Source: Geobacter sp. UBA2189 (GTDB lineage Bacteria; Desulfobacterota; Desulfuromonadia; Geobacterales; Pseudopelobacteraceae). Taken from it: a stretch of DNA of 64,000 nt. The translations under genes were made by a program, and so were the position numbers. Below are positions 1-8,359 of the stretch, piece by piece. The stretch is taken from assembly GCA_002328035.1 (NCBI GenBank), contig DCVL01000017.1, positions 192,443 through 256,442 of the forward strand. Reading direction: 5' to 3'. How positions within the stretch are numbered: position 1 is the stretch's first letter; each line of letters starts with the position of its first letter. The notes beneath the pieces are model-generated. The model worked only from the letters and a program-made list of their open reading frames with translations. It was not told the DNA's origin and made no database searches.

Positions 1-341
1 AGCCAATAACAGATTACACAATAAGAAAAATCTGGCCAGACTTTTCCAGGTTCAATCAAACAAAGCAACACTTGAGACCACCTGAAAACTATTCTGAATT
101 CATGAAGATCGTGGAATATGTCGTAAAACCTGAATTGCCGGTACCAACCGACGATGCCTGTTATCTCCCACTCAAGAAAGATTTTGAAGCTGCTTATCGG
201 GCATTGACACGCCCTGGTGAGTCTATTTCTATTGATGCTGTTCTGGACCAGATACAAACCGACGTAAATAAAAAGGGGCTTACGCTGGAAAGCAATTGGC
301 GGGTCACTACTGAAAAAAATATCGATCTTTGGTCAAAGTAA
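1..341 (+). CDS. C-terminal part of an unknown protein (5' end outside window)
   Basis: The frame starting at base 3 is open from the window edge to the TAA ending at 341, giving about 112 residues, so this is the tail of a longer gene and the internal TTG at 72 is not a convincing start. I recognise no domain. The sequence is mixed charged/hydrophobic with no membrane segment. It ends about 20 bases before the McrB-like gene on the same strand and probably belongs to the same operon. In McrBC-like loci upstream genes are often helicases or specificity factors, but nothing visible here decides that. Confidence 0.6.
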   Translation, partial: PITDYTIRKIWPDFSRFNQTKQHLRPPENYSEFMKIVEYVVKPELPVPTDDACYLPLKKDFEAAYRALTRPGESISIDAVLDQIQTDVNKKGLTLESNWRVTTEKNIDLWSK

Positions 342-360
342 ATGATGAGTGGAGGGTGTT

Positions 361-1989
361 TTGGCGAACGCAACTGATAACCTTGTTGAAGCTGAAAATT
401 TGATACGAGCCACTTTTTTAAAAGCAGATGCCCAGGAAAGAGCCTTGGAAATATGTCGCTGGTTGCTCGGCTTCAACAGTTTAGAAAAGGGATTTAAGAT
501 TAAATGCTACAGCGCACCAGTTAATCAAATCTGCTTTTGCGTAGACCGTGGCAGAGACTGTGAAGCAAAGAGAGTTCAAACATGGTTTTTGCGTCTGGTT
601 ACATCAAGCCTGCGTTTGACCTTAAGGCCTATTAAAATTGAGCCGAGCACACCCTATTTAAAAAGAAAAATCAAAAAAATAAATGACTATAGCATTGACT
701 ACTCTGAGATTAAACCTCCTGAAAGTATAACAATAATTTTGGAGCTATTGAAAAAACATATTTTTGAGTCTTACAAATTACAGTTACATGAACTAGGACT
801 TGTGTCGGCAGTATCGAACGTTGAAAACATTCAAACCAATGGTGACACTATGGCAAAGGTAGACTACGATCCAATAAACAGGACTGTTAAAATAGACCGT
901 TTTGAAAAGCACCTTTACGACTATTACGAAGCCAAAGGTTTCTTTTTCTCCAAAGAGATAATAACCCGTTACTACCTCTCCCTGAAGACAAAACCTTTCG
1001 TGATTCTTACCGGAATTTCCGGGACAGGTAAAACGAAGATCGCCCAAATTTTTGCTGATTATATCTGCCAGGATGATACCCCTGAAGAACGGGAAAAGCG
1101 TATCGCCTTTGTCCCGGTAAAACCTGATTGGATGGACAACAAAGGACTGCTTGGTTATTACAATCTTCTCGATGAAAAATACCACGTCACGCCGGTACTG
1201 CGGTTGCTGCTTGAGGCTGAACAAAACCCGGGCAAGCCCTATTTCATCATCCTTGATGAGATGAATCTGGCCAAAGTGGAACAGTATTTTTCCGATTTTT
1301 TGAGCATCATGGAGAGCCGGACACAGGATAAACCGGAGGGAGAGGCGCTTCATCTTCACTCTGCCGGAACGGTTCAGGCTCAGGATGGCAACCTTTCTGT
1401 TCCATCATCGTTTCATATTCCGGCAAACGTCTATTTCACCGGGACAGTCAATATTGATGAGTCCACCTATATGTTCAGCTCAAAAGTGCTTGACAGGGCA
1501 AATGTCATCGAATTTAACGATGTCAACCTTCTTGATTACGAAAAGGGTGGCGATACCTCTGGCCGGTTTGTTCTGAAGGATTCTGATGTGAGAAATGTAC
1601 TACTGCCAGGTAAGTTCTCTTCAAAAGCTAATTATAGTGCTGCGTTAGAAAGCACTCCTGGAATCCATGGCTATCTTGATGCTCTTTTAAATATCCTACG
1701 CCAGTATCATCTGCACTTCGGCTATCGTGTCATCAATGAAATTGCACATTTCATCTGCCATACGCACGAACTGATCAATGGTTTTAAACTTGAAGAGGCA
1801 ATGGATATTCAAATCCTGCAGAAGATCCTGCCAAAGTTTCACGGGACACAAGGGAAGCTGGAAGAACCACTGAAGAAGCTTTTAGAGTACTGTGATGCAG
1901 AAAACACCAGATTTCCACGGTCTGCAGAAAAGCTTGATCGTATGATTCGTAATCTGGAAGTACAGGGTTATACGAGTTTTATTGAGTGA
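361..1989 (+). CDS. McrB-like AAA+ NTPase (modification-dependent restriction, motor subunit)
   Basis: This is a McrB-family AAA+ protein, expected to form a GTP- or ATP-driven hexamer that activates its McrC-type nuclease partner on foreign or modified DNA. Visible motifs are Walker A GISGTGKT (about residue 218), Walker B FIILDEMN (about 300) and a TVNIDEST segment in the place of the McrB signature motif. The first ~180 residues match nothing I recognise and should be the target-recognition region. I prefer TTG at 361 because GGAGGG (351-356) precedes it; GTG at 349 is the alternative. The DUF2357/McrC-like gene follows without a gap, supporting a two-gene restriction module. About 542 residues. 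Nothing looks broken. Confidence 0.85.
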   Translation: MANATDNLVEAENLIRATFLKADAQERALEICRWLLGFNSLEKGFKIKCYSAPVNQICFCVDRGRDCEAKRVQTWFLRLVTSSLRLTLRPIKIEPSTPYLKRKIKKINDYSIDYSEIKPPESITIILELLKKHIFESYKLQLHELGLVSAVSNVENIQTNGDTMAKVDYDPINRTVKIDRFEKHLYDYYEAKGFFFSKEIITRYYLSLKTKPFVILTGISGTGKTKIAQIFADYICQDDTPEEREKRIAFVPVKPDWMDNKGLLGYYNLLDEKYHVTPVLRLLLEAEQNPGKPYFIILDEMNLAKVEQYFSDFLSIMESRTQDKPEGEALHLHSAGTVQAQDGNLSVPSSFHIPANVYFTGTVNIDESTYMFSSKVLDRANVIEFNDVNLLDYEKGGDTSGRFVLKDSDVRNVLLPGKFSSKANYSAALESTPGIHGYLDALLNILRQYHLHFGYRVINEIAHFICHTHELINGFKLEEAMDIQILQKILPKFHGTQGKLEEPLKKLLEYCDAENTRFPRSAEKLDRMIRNLEVQGYTSFIE

Positions 1990-1990
1990 T

Positions 1991-3631
1991 ATGCCTATTC
2001 TATTTTATTCATCAGAAGCACAGATGGCTGTTGCCGACGATCCAATGTTTCCACCAGAATGGGAAGCTGCCGGGTGTTCCGCAGAAATCCTGATTTTAGA
2101 GGATTGGCAAACCTACTTTGTGAAGTTCTACGGGGATGTACCAGACTCGTTCCCTACGCAAGAGAGCGGTTTATACACACAGCGAAGTTATCCTGACAAG
2201 CTGTTCGAGATTTCTTTTCGTAATACTGTCGGTCGTACCCGCATTGGGCTTGTACCTGTATGCATTGAGAGCAGAAAAATATCTGCTGAACTATATGAAG
2301 CAATGCTCTCCTCTATCGCTGACAAGTTTTCCAACCTGGTTTTTAGCTTTGCAACACCTATCGGGCAAAATTATCACAAAGTAAAGACAGGCAAGGATAT
2401 TGCGTATATTGAGTATCTTTTTCTCAAAAAATACTTGCTGGACGCTTCGCCCAATCTGGACGCAATATCTGCCCTTATCCTCGCTAACCCGCACATAAAA
2501 CTGTACCGTCAATTTTGTAGCTGCCCTATTGATGCTGTTACCAACAGCCAGCCAGCTATGTTGATAAATATGTTTACGGCTCCTGAACGTTTTGCCCGCT
2601 TAAAAAGCGGTCATCCTCTTCTGAATACCGGTTTAGGCAAAAAAAACGGACGCAACCTCTATCCCACTGAAGCTATTGAGGAAAGAAAACATTTTACTGT
2701 AGATACGAATGAAAACCGTTTTGTAAAATATTTCCTTCAAACAGTTCAGCGCCAACTGAATGAATTATCAAAAGTACTTACACCAGAAAAGAGCTACCTT
2801 AATCCGGATATTGAATACAACATTGAAATGATGGCTCGGAAAATTGCAGCTTTATTGGCTGATCCGCTCTGGTACGATGTCGGTAACATGACATTTATTC
2901 CAGTGGGGTCTCAGGTGTTGCAAAGGCGTGAAGGTTATCGCCAGCTCTTTCAGCTCTATTCCCTCTTGGGACTAACCTCCAGATGTAACTTTATTAACAA
3001 AGATGATTTTCAGAATATTCTTGAGACCAAGGATACACCGACCCTGTTTGAATACTGGTCGTTCTTTGTGATTAAAGAGATTCTTGACAGTTTATTTAAG
3101 ATGACGTTCTGCCGTAGCATTGTAGCTGACACTCCGCTGAAACAGGCTGTTGAACCCGGACTCTGCATCCACTATGAAGGCGGCATTTTGCTCAGGTTTA
3201 ATGCAACATATACTGGGTCTAAGGGATGGCTACCTGATGATAGTTTCACAACCAATGGTCTGTCTGGTAGTTACTCTCACAGTTTTCGTCCTGACATAGT
3301 CATTGAAAAAAACCATAAGCTGCTGATTTTTGATGCTAAATTTAAGGGAGAACGTGGTGGTTTTTACGGTGCTAACGAGAATGGTGCTGTTGATTCCTGT
3401 AAGAATGAGGATATTGATAAGATGCACTGTTACCGGGAGGCTATCAAAGGGGTAGCCGGTGCTTATATTGTCTATCCAGGAAATGAAGCGATCATGTATG
3501 CGGCACACAATGCTACTGAAAAGTATGAAGGGGTCGGAGCGTTGCCATTAATGCCTGATCTATCAGCAAGCCCGGTTAATAAGCACCTTGAGAATATCAA
3601 GCAGATCATCAGAGTATTTTGCAGCCTCTAA
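1991..3631 (+). CDS. McrC-like nuclease subunit (DUF2357, PD-(D/E)xK)
   Basis: The protein looks like the nuclease partner of the McrB-like NTPase. The C-terminal third carries a PD-(D/E)xK core: FRPDIVIE followed by LLIFDAKFKGE (around residues 435-460), giving the acidic and lysine residues for metal-dependent DNA cleavage. The N-terminal half is DUF2357-like and should be the NTPase-contact region. About 546 residues from ATG 1991, two bases after the previous stop; TTG 1982 would overlap the upstream gene by 8 bases. No Shine-Dalgarno is evident, so translational coupling is likely. LlaJI-type and McrBC-type systems share this two-gene arrangement; the exact subtype is unresolved. Confidence 0.8.
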   Translation: MPILFYSSEAQMAVADDPMFPPEWEAAGCSAEILILEDWQTYFVKFYGDVPDSFPTQESGLYTQRSYPDKLFEISFRNTVGRTRIGLVPVCIESRKISAELYEAMLSSIADKFSNLVFSFATPIGQNYHKVKTGKDIAYIEYLFLKKYLLDASPNLDAISALILANPHIKLYRQFCSCPIDAVTNSQPAMLINMFTAPERFARLKSGHPLLNTGLGKKNGRNLYPTEAIEERKHFTVDTNENRFVKYFLQTVQRQLNELSKVLTPEKSYLNPDIEYNIEMMARKIAALLADPLWYDVGNMTFIPVGSQVLQRREGYRQLFQLYSLLGLTSRCNFINKDDFQNILETKDTPTLFEYWSFFVIKEILDSLFKMTFCRSIVADTPLKQAVEPGLCIHYEGGILLRFNATYTGSKGWLPDDSFTTNGLSGSYSHSFRPDIVIEKNHKLLIFDAKFKGERGGFYGANENGAVDSCKNEDIDKMHCYREAIKGVAGAYIVYPGNEAIMYAAHNATEKYEGVGALPLMPDLSASPVNKHLENIKQIIRVFCSL

Positions 3632-3647
3632 GGAAATGGATTAATTT

Positions 3648-3663
3648 AGTCAGGCTCCTGACT
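3648..3663. promoter_or_regulatory. Perfect 16-bp inverted repeat before the FtsZ-like gene
   Basis: AGTCAGG-CT-CCTGACT has two perfect 7-bp arms in the only gap between the McrC-like gene and the FtsZ-like gene. Its 2-base centre suits a dimeric repressor site better than a terminator, and no T-run follows. A TATAAA-like string at 3677-3682 could be a -10 element. Function inferred only. Confidence 0.4.
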
Positions 3664-3697
3664 CCATAGGATTATCTATAAAATCACGGAGAAATTT

Positions 3698-4366
3698 ATG
3701 CCTACCACGTTAAATACACCAACCAAAATGAATGTCAAAATTTTAGGCATTGGCGGGGGTGCCTGTAACATCATCAGATCATTTCCGAGCGGATATGATA
3801 CCAATCCAGAACTAATCGCCGTTTACAGCAACAACAGTGAAAAGATCCTGATGGAGCGATTCAAAACTACAGCCAATCTGCTGATAGGTGATGGTAGTGG
3901 AACCAACGCTGATCCGGCTTGTGGCAGTAAAGCTGCTGAGGATTCATCTGCTGAACTTAAAGCTCACCTGCAGGGAGCAAATCTGGTGATACTTATTGCA
4001 TGCATGGGGGGTGGCACTGGCACCGGGGCAACACCTGTTATCGCACGGCTTGCCAGGGAGTGCGGGGCGTATGTTGCAGGCATTTGTACCATTCCCTTCA
4101 ATCGAGAAGGGCAATTACGGCAACAAAAAGCTGCAGACGGTATTGAACAGTTGAAAGGGCAGGCAGATCTTCTGGTAACTATTCCGAACGAATTCATATC
4201 CTCTACAGCAAAACCTGCACCCGGAATCCTTGATATGTTTAAGCAGATGGATGAGCTGGTACTACAGGTCAGTCAGGAGATTCTGCAAAAATATGAGACT
4301 GGTGGAATAGCAGAAATACAGGCAACCATACCTGTTGAAGGCGCAAGCTGCTTTTCATCATCATAA
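3698..4366 (+). CDS. Short FtsZ/tubulin-superfamily GTP-binding protein (N-terminal domain only)
   Basis: Residues 13-190 follow the FtsZ GTP-binding domain: glycine-rich loop ILGIGGGACN (about 15-24), a tubulin signature GGGTGTG at 104-110, TIPFNREG (131-138, compare TKPF.FEG in FtsZ), and VTIPNEF (160-166). The protein is only 222 residues, against 350-400 for FtsZ. It stops at the position of the T7 synergy loop, so the catalytic NxDxxD segment and the whole C-terminal domain are missing. Such a protein could bind GTP but should not polymerise and hydrolyse as FtsZ does. GGAG lies 8 bases before the ATG. It sits between McrBC-like genes and an MNT/HEPN remnant, so a defence or mobile-element role is likelier than normal division. 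It could also be a truncated relic. Confidence 0.8.
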   Translation: MPTTLNTPTKMNVKILGIGGGACNIIRSFPSGYDTNPELIAVYSNNSEKILMERFKTTANLLIGDGSGTNADPACGSKAAEDSSAELKAHLQGANLVILIACMGGGTGTGATPVIARLARECGAYVAGICTIPFNREGQLRQQKAADGIEQLKGQADLLVTIPNEFISSTAKPAPGILDMFKQMDELVLQVSQEILQKYETGGIAEIQATIPVEGASCFSSS

Positions 4367-4554
4367 CGCACAACAGCCGCCTCGGACTTATACCTTTGTG
4401 GCGGGTTTCCCCTTGTTGTACCCCGCCCTTCAGCAGAATCAGATTGACAAACATTGCTCCATTTATCATCGTAACCTGAAGTTTCTACTGTAATCTGCTG
4501 CCGACTTAATCTGTTCAACCTGGATTTGTCACCCGCTTTTGATGGAGGATTGGT

Positions 4555-4914
4555 ATGGCTACGGTACAACTGCAACGTCAAAAAACTGGTGAACTGATAC
4601 CACAGGCGACTATTGAGGGTGTGACACTTGCCATTGCTGAAAACTTCAAGCCTGAAAAGATCATCCTTTTTGGTTCTTATGCCTCTGGTTATCCTACACC
4701 TGATAGCGACCTTGATCTTTTGGTGGTTATGGATTCTGACCAGCCTCGTTATAAGAGATCCGTTCCTATCCGTTTGATGTTTACCCCGGTTCCATGCGCT
4801 ATGGATATTCTTGTGTACACACCTGATGAAGTGGAAAAATGGAACGGTGCAACCAACCATATTGTGACTGAAGCCCACTTGAGCGGGAGGGTTATCTATG
4901 ACCGCAGATCATGA
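4555..4914 (+). CDS. MNT-type nucleotidyltransferase (antitoxin-like, MntA family)
   Basis: This is a minimal nucleotidyltransferase of the MNT/HEPN toxin-antitoxin class. The signature is GS at residues 40-41 followed by DLD (52-54) in the FGSYASG...DSDLDLLVV stretch, the metal-binding motif of the pol-beta fold. In characterised pairs MntA adds AMP to the HEPN RNase and neutralises it. Length (119 residues) is normal. The next gene starts inside it (17-base overlap) and begins like a HEPN protein but is cut short, so the antitoxin-like enzyme seems to have outlived its partner. A 188-base gap separates it from the FtsZ-like gene. Confidence 0.85.
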   Translation: MATVQLQRQKTGELIPQATIEGVTLAIAENFKPEKIILFGSYASGYPTPDSDLDLLVVMDSDQPRYKRSVPIRLMFTPVPCAMDILVYTPDEVEKWNGATNHIVTEAHLSGRVIYDRRS

Positions 4915-5014
4915 ATTTGCCCTGGAATGGATCAGAAAGGCAGAGCATGATCTTGAATCTGCCCTGCTCTTGATTACAAAGTTTGACCTTGCAAAGAGAA
5001 AGCTTGGATTGTGA
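4898..5014 (+). pseudogene. Truncated HEPN-domain protein (partner of the MNT gene)
   Basis: ATG at 4898 has GGGAGG at 4885-4890 and encodes 38 residues, including EWIRKAEHDLESALLLI, which is the opening helix of HEPN proteins. The reading then runs into unrelated residues and a TGA. HEPN toxins are usually 100-140 residues with an RX4-6H motif near the C-terminus, which is absent here. The 17-base overlap with the MNT gene is the normal arrangement, so this is a real gene start whose 3' part was lost by deletion or recombination near 4980-5014. Confidence 0.7.
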
Positions 5015-5137
5015 TGGAATTCAAGTACCAGCCGAAAACAGAGTGACACCGTACCCGTTCCGTTGCTTCACAACCAACCAGCCGCCCCGTAGTTGAACCC
5101 TTGGGGTGGTCTGAATGTATACTGCCCAAACCTGCAT

Positions 5138-5188
5138 CTTGATACTTTCTTGATACGTTTGCCGTCCATCTTGATACTCCCTTGACAC
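5138..5188 (+). promoter_or_regulatory. Four helically phased CTTGAYAC repeats upstream of kup
   Basis: CTTGATAC occurs at 5138, 5149 and 5170, and CTTGACAC at 5181. The intervals are 11, 21 and 11 bases, so all four copies lie on one face of the helix as two tandem pairs. Pairs of direct repeats with an 11-bp period are the usual target of OmpR/PhoB-family response regulators (KdpE and PhoB belong here). The array ends 50 bases before the kup start codon. Which regulator binds is unknown. Confidence 0.5.
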
Positions 5189-5238
5189 AGGAAGGCCTAT
5201 ACAGGCAGGTGTCATTAAAGAACATCAAGAGGAGTACC

Positions 5239-7059
5239 ATGCAGCAACACAACAGTGATTCATTCTGGGGCGGCATCATCAAATCCATGGGACTGGTGTT
5301 TGGCGACATCGGCACCAGCCCGATCTACACCCTTACCGTTATCTTTGCCATCACCAAACCGACCCCTGACAACATCTACGGTATTGTTTCCCTGATCTTC
5401 TGGACCCTGGTTATTCTGGTGCATCTGGAATACTCCATCCTGGCCATGTCCCTTTCCCGCAAGGGGGAAGGTGGCACCATTGTGCTGAAAGAGATCCTGA
5501 GCAGGATGCTGCAGCCGGGCAAAGGCTTGGCCTTGATCACGCTGCTTTCGTTTCTGGGGGTGGCGTTGCTGCTGGGGGATGGCGTTATCACGCCTGCGAT
5601 TTCGATCCTTTCGGCGGTGGAGGGGATGGTGCTGATCCCCGGTCTTGAATCCACCCGTCAGGGGGTGCTGATCCTGATTGCTGCCATCATCGCGATTGGA
5701 TTATTTATTTTTCAGGACAAGGGCACTGACAAGGTGGCCAAGGCTTTTGGGCCGATCATGGTGCTCTGGTTTGCGGCACTGACCATCTCCGGCCTGATCG
5801 CTATAAGCTCCCACCCTGGCATCTTCAAGGCGCTCTCTCCCTGGTATGCGATTGATTTTATGCTGCACCACGGCATTATCGGCTTTTTTGTGCTGTCCGA
5901 GGTGATCCTGTGCGCCACCGGCGGCGAGGCGTTATATGCCGACATGGGGCATCTGGGGCGTAGGCCAATCCGTCATGCCTGGTATTTTGTGTTTGTGGCT
6001 TTGGTAATTAACTACCTGGGTCAGGGGGCCTACCTGCTGAACAACCCTGAGGCCAAAAACATCCTGTTCAGTATGGTAAAATGGGAGGCGCCGCTGCTGT
6101 ATATCCCGTTTTTAATCCTGACCATCACCGCGACGGTTATCGCTTCACAGGCGTTGATCAGCGGGGTTTTTTCCATTGTCTATCAGGGGATTACCACCCG
6201 CATCCTGCCGCTTTTAAAGGTGGATTACACCTCCACCCATCTCAAGTCCCAGATCTATATCGGTTCAGTTAACTGGCTGCTGCTGTTGCTGGTGATCATG
6301 ATCATGCTGATCTTCCAGAAATCGGAAAATCTGGCCGCGGCCTACGGCCTGGCGGTAACCGGTACCATGACCATCACCGGCATTATGATGGTGATCATCT
6401 TCAGCAGAACCAAGAAGAAGTGGAAGGTGCCGGTGGCCCTGTTTGTAACGCTTATGGATATCCTGTTCCTGGTTTCCAATCTGTACAAACTGCCACACGG
6501 TGGCTACTGGTCCCTGATCCTGGCTTCGGTACCGCTGGTTACCATTCTTGTCTGGACCAAGGGACAGCGGGCTCTGTACCGCGCCCTGCGGCCACTTGAT
6601 CTGGATACCTTCCAGCTGGTCTACGAGCAGATATACGCTAAAGGAAAGAATATTCCCGGAACAGGTCTGTTTTTTGTTAAGGAATACAACGTGGTGCCCC
6701 CTTACATGGTACACTGCATCATTCGCAGCAATATTATCTATGAACGGAACCTGTTTATTTCAATTGTCCGGACGGACGAACCGTTTGGCCTGGAATCAAA
6801 ACTGAGCACTGCCCTGGCCACCGGGCTGGATGCCTTTGAGATCAGGGCCGGATATATGGAACATCTTGATATCCAGACATTGCTTGAGGAAAATGGCATA
6901 CGGGAAAAGGTGATCTTCTACGGGGTGGAGGATATCAGTACCCCCAATCCGATCTGGAAGTTTTTTGCCACCATTAAGCGCCAGACCCCCAATTTTGTGC
7001 AGTTCAACAAGTTGCCGTCAAGCAGGTTGCAGGGGGTCGTTACGAGGGTGGATATATAG
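5239..7059 (+). CDS. kup: KUP-family potassium uptake transporter
   Basis: This is a 606-residue K+ uptake permease of the inner membrane, thought to be a proton symporter. GLVFGDIGTSPIYTL close to the N-terminus is the KUP signature, GDGVITPAISILSAVEG is the second conserved block, and about twelve hydrophobic segments follow before a soluble C-terminal domain. Length fits E. coli Kup (622). I chose ATG 5239 because AGAGGAG lies 5-11 bases upstream; the earlier GTG/ATG-like starts would extend into the repeat-bearing leader. The last ~26 codons and the sequence just past the stop recur, diverged, at 30164-30285. The phased repeats upstream suggest control by a two-component regulator. Confidence 0.95.
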   Translation: MQQHNSDSFWGGIIKSMGLVFGDIGTSPIYTLTVIFAITKPTPDNIYGIVSLIFWTLVILVHLEYSILAMSLSRKGEGGTIVLKEILSRMLQPGKGLALITLLSFLGVALLLGDGVITPAISILSAVEGMVLIPGLESTRQGVLILIAAIIAIGLFIFQDKGTDKVAKAFGPIMVLWFAALTISGLIAISSHPGIFKALSPWYAIDFMLHHGIIGFFVLSEVILCATGGEALYADMGHLGRRPIRHAWYFVFVALVINYLGQGAYLLNNPEAKNILFSMVKWEAPLLYIPFLILTITATVIASQALISGVFSIVYQGITTRILPLLKVDYTSTHLKSQIYIGSVNWLLLLLVIMIMLIFQKSENLAAAYGLAVTGTMTITGIMMVIIFSRTKKKWKVPVALFVTLMDILFLVSNLYKLPHGGYWSLILASVPLVTILVWTKGQRALYRALRPLDLDTFQLVYEQIYAKGKNIPGTGLFFVKEYNVVPPYMVHCIIRSNIIYERNLFISIVRTDEPFGLESKLSTALATGLDAFEIRAGYMEHLDIQTLLEENGIREKVIFYGVEDISTPNPIWKFFATIKRQTPNFVQFNKLPSSRLQGVVTRVDI

Positions 7060-7095
7060 TTAATATTTTGTATATTTTTTCCTGATCAATTCTCT
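6976..7095. repeat. Parent copy of the kup 3'-end duplication
   Basis: The last ~26 codons of kup plus ~36 bases after the stop are repeated at 30164-30285 in the same orientation. By eye identity is around 85%, with differences mainly at third codon positions, so the duplication is not recent. Confidence 0.85.
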
Positions 7096-7334
7096 TGACC
7101 TGAACAGTTTGGGAAGTCACATCCTTTCTTCATACCTTCACCAGATTTCAAATAAAGCATCCAGCCCTGAGGGGTCAGTCCTTGAAAATAAAATAATCTG
7201 AAAATGCAATGCCCAACAAGACCGTTTAGCCAACATGTAAATAAAACACAGGCACAACAATTGATGCCGACGTGCTCCTGATTTCGAGGGGAAATACAAA
7301 TCACCTGTAATAGCAGGCAAATTCCGAGGTTTGA

Positions 7335-8153
7335 ATGAAAATCCTAACTATAATTTCAATTCTCATATTGGTATGCATGCTTTTAGGGGCAGGGCTTCTT
7401 GTCCCTACTGAAAATAATGCGGCAACATCTAACACTACCTATCTATCGAATCTTGATGCAGATGTGGCAAAGCAAATCAAGAAACTTCAGTCAAAGGATC
7501 CTTATACCCGTGTGCGCGCAGCCTATACCCTTGGTGATATGGGAAACCGTGCAGCCCCAGCGATTCCTTTCTTGATTAATTTACTTGGTGACACCGAAAT
7601 TGGTAAGTCTCTATCGGACAAGCTATTTGGCTTTCTGTTCCTCGGCAGTGGCGGCTGCGGCGTCAGCACTGCGGCGATGAACAACTTGGTACGAATAGGA
7701 GCACCAGCTGTTGATCCACTCATCGCTGCTCTTCGATACCCCAACTCCCGCATCAGATATCATGCAGCTTCAGCCTTGGGTAGTCTCGCTCTGAATGGGG
7801 TCAAGACGGATAATGCAGTAACTTCACTAATTGAAGCCCTACATGACGAAGATCCGCAGGTAAGAAATTTTGCTGCGCGGAGTTTAGGTGATATTGACGA
7901 CCAACGGGCGGTAGAGCCACTTATGCATGCCTTGCGAGATGAGGATATGGGCGTCAGGGGAGATGCCGCAAGCGCGCTGGGGAAGTTGAAGAATAAGCAG
8001 GCAATAAGGCCACTTCTAACAATGTTGAAAGAAAGGAGGCAGAATTATCAGTTCGCAGCAGAGGCTCTTCGAGAGATTACCGGGCAGAGCTTTGGTGACG
8101 ATCACCAAAAGTGGCAGGAATTCTGTGATAAAACAAATTTGGACAACGATTGA
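7335..8153 (+). CDS. Exported HEAT-repeat protein
   Basis: A 272-residue protein with an N-terminal signal-like segment (ILTIISILILVCMLLGAGLL) followed by HEAT/PBS-lyase-like helical repeats. The repeats show as DPYTRVRAAYTLGDMG, NSRIRYHAASALGSLA, DPQVRNFAARSLGDI and DMGVRGDAASALGKL, about 31 residues apart. Such scaffolds bind other proteins; a lyase activity should not be assumed. It stands alone between kup and a regulator, with 275 bases of gene-free sequence before it. Probably periplasmic or membrane-tethered; partner unknown. Confidence 0.75.
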   Translation: MKILTIISILILVCMLLGAGLLVPTENNAATSNTTYLSNLDADVAKQIKKLQSKDPYTRVRAAYTLGDMGNRAAPAIPFLINLLGDTEIGKSLSDKLFGFLFLGSGGCGVSTAAMNNLVRIGAPAVDPLIAALRYPNSRIRYHAASALGSLALNGVKTDNAVTSLIEALHDEDPQVRNFAARSLGDIDDQRAVEPLMHALRDEDMGVRGDAASALGKLKNKQAIRPLLTMLKERRQNYQFAAEALREITGQSFGDDHQKWQEFCDKTNLDND

Positions 8154-8359
8154 TTAGAAAGCAGAAAGACGCAATCAGATTGTCTGGAATTCGTGTCCAG
8201 CCAGCAGACGTTCCGGTTTGCAGTTCATATGGTAGTTTATTCCGTCTGAATCTGATGACACAATCGAAAAGCAAGTCATATTATTGACATCAACATGGTT
8301 ACAGCATATACTTCTGCCAAAATACAGTCGATAAGTCAGTTTACAGATAAGGGTTTAAT

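Noticed and set aside
793..1359. 188-residue ORF on the minus strand
   Set aside because: Lies wholly opposite the McrB-like gene, with no domain or ribosome site; shadow frame.
4367..4554. Continuation of the FtsZ-like protein by frameshift into the gap
   Set aside because: One other frame stays open (LLKAQAAFHHHNAQQPPRTY and on) but shows no FtsZ C-terminal features, so a simple frameshift is not supported.
4273..4878. 201-residue minus-strand ORF over the FtsZ-like tail and MNT gene
   Set aside because: Antisense to two recognisable genes and with no recognisable motif.
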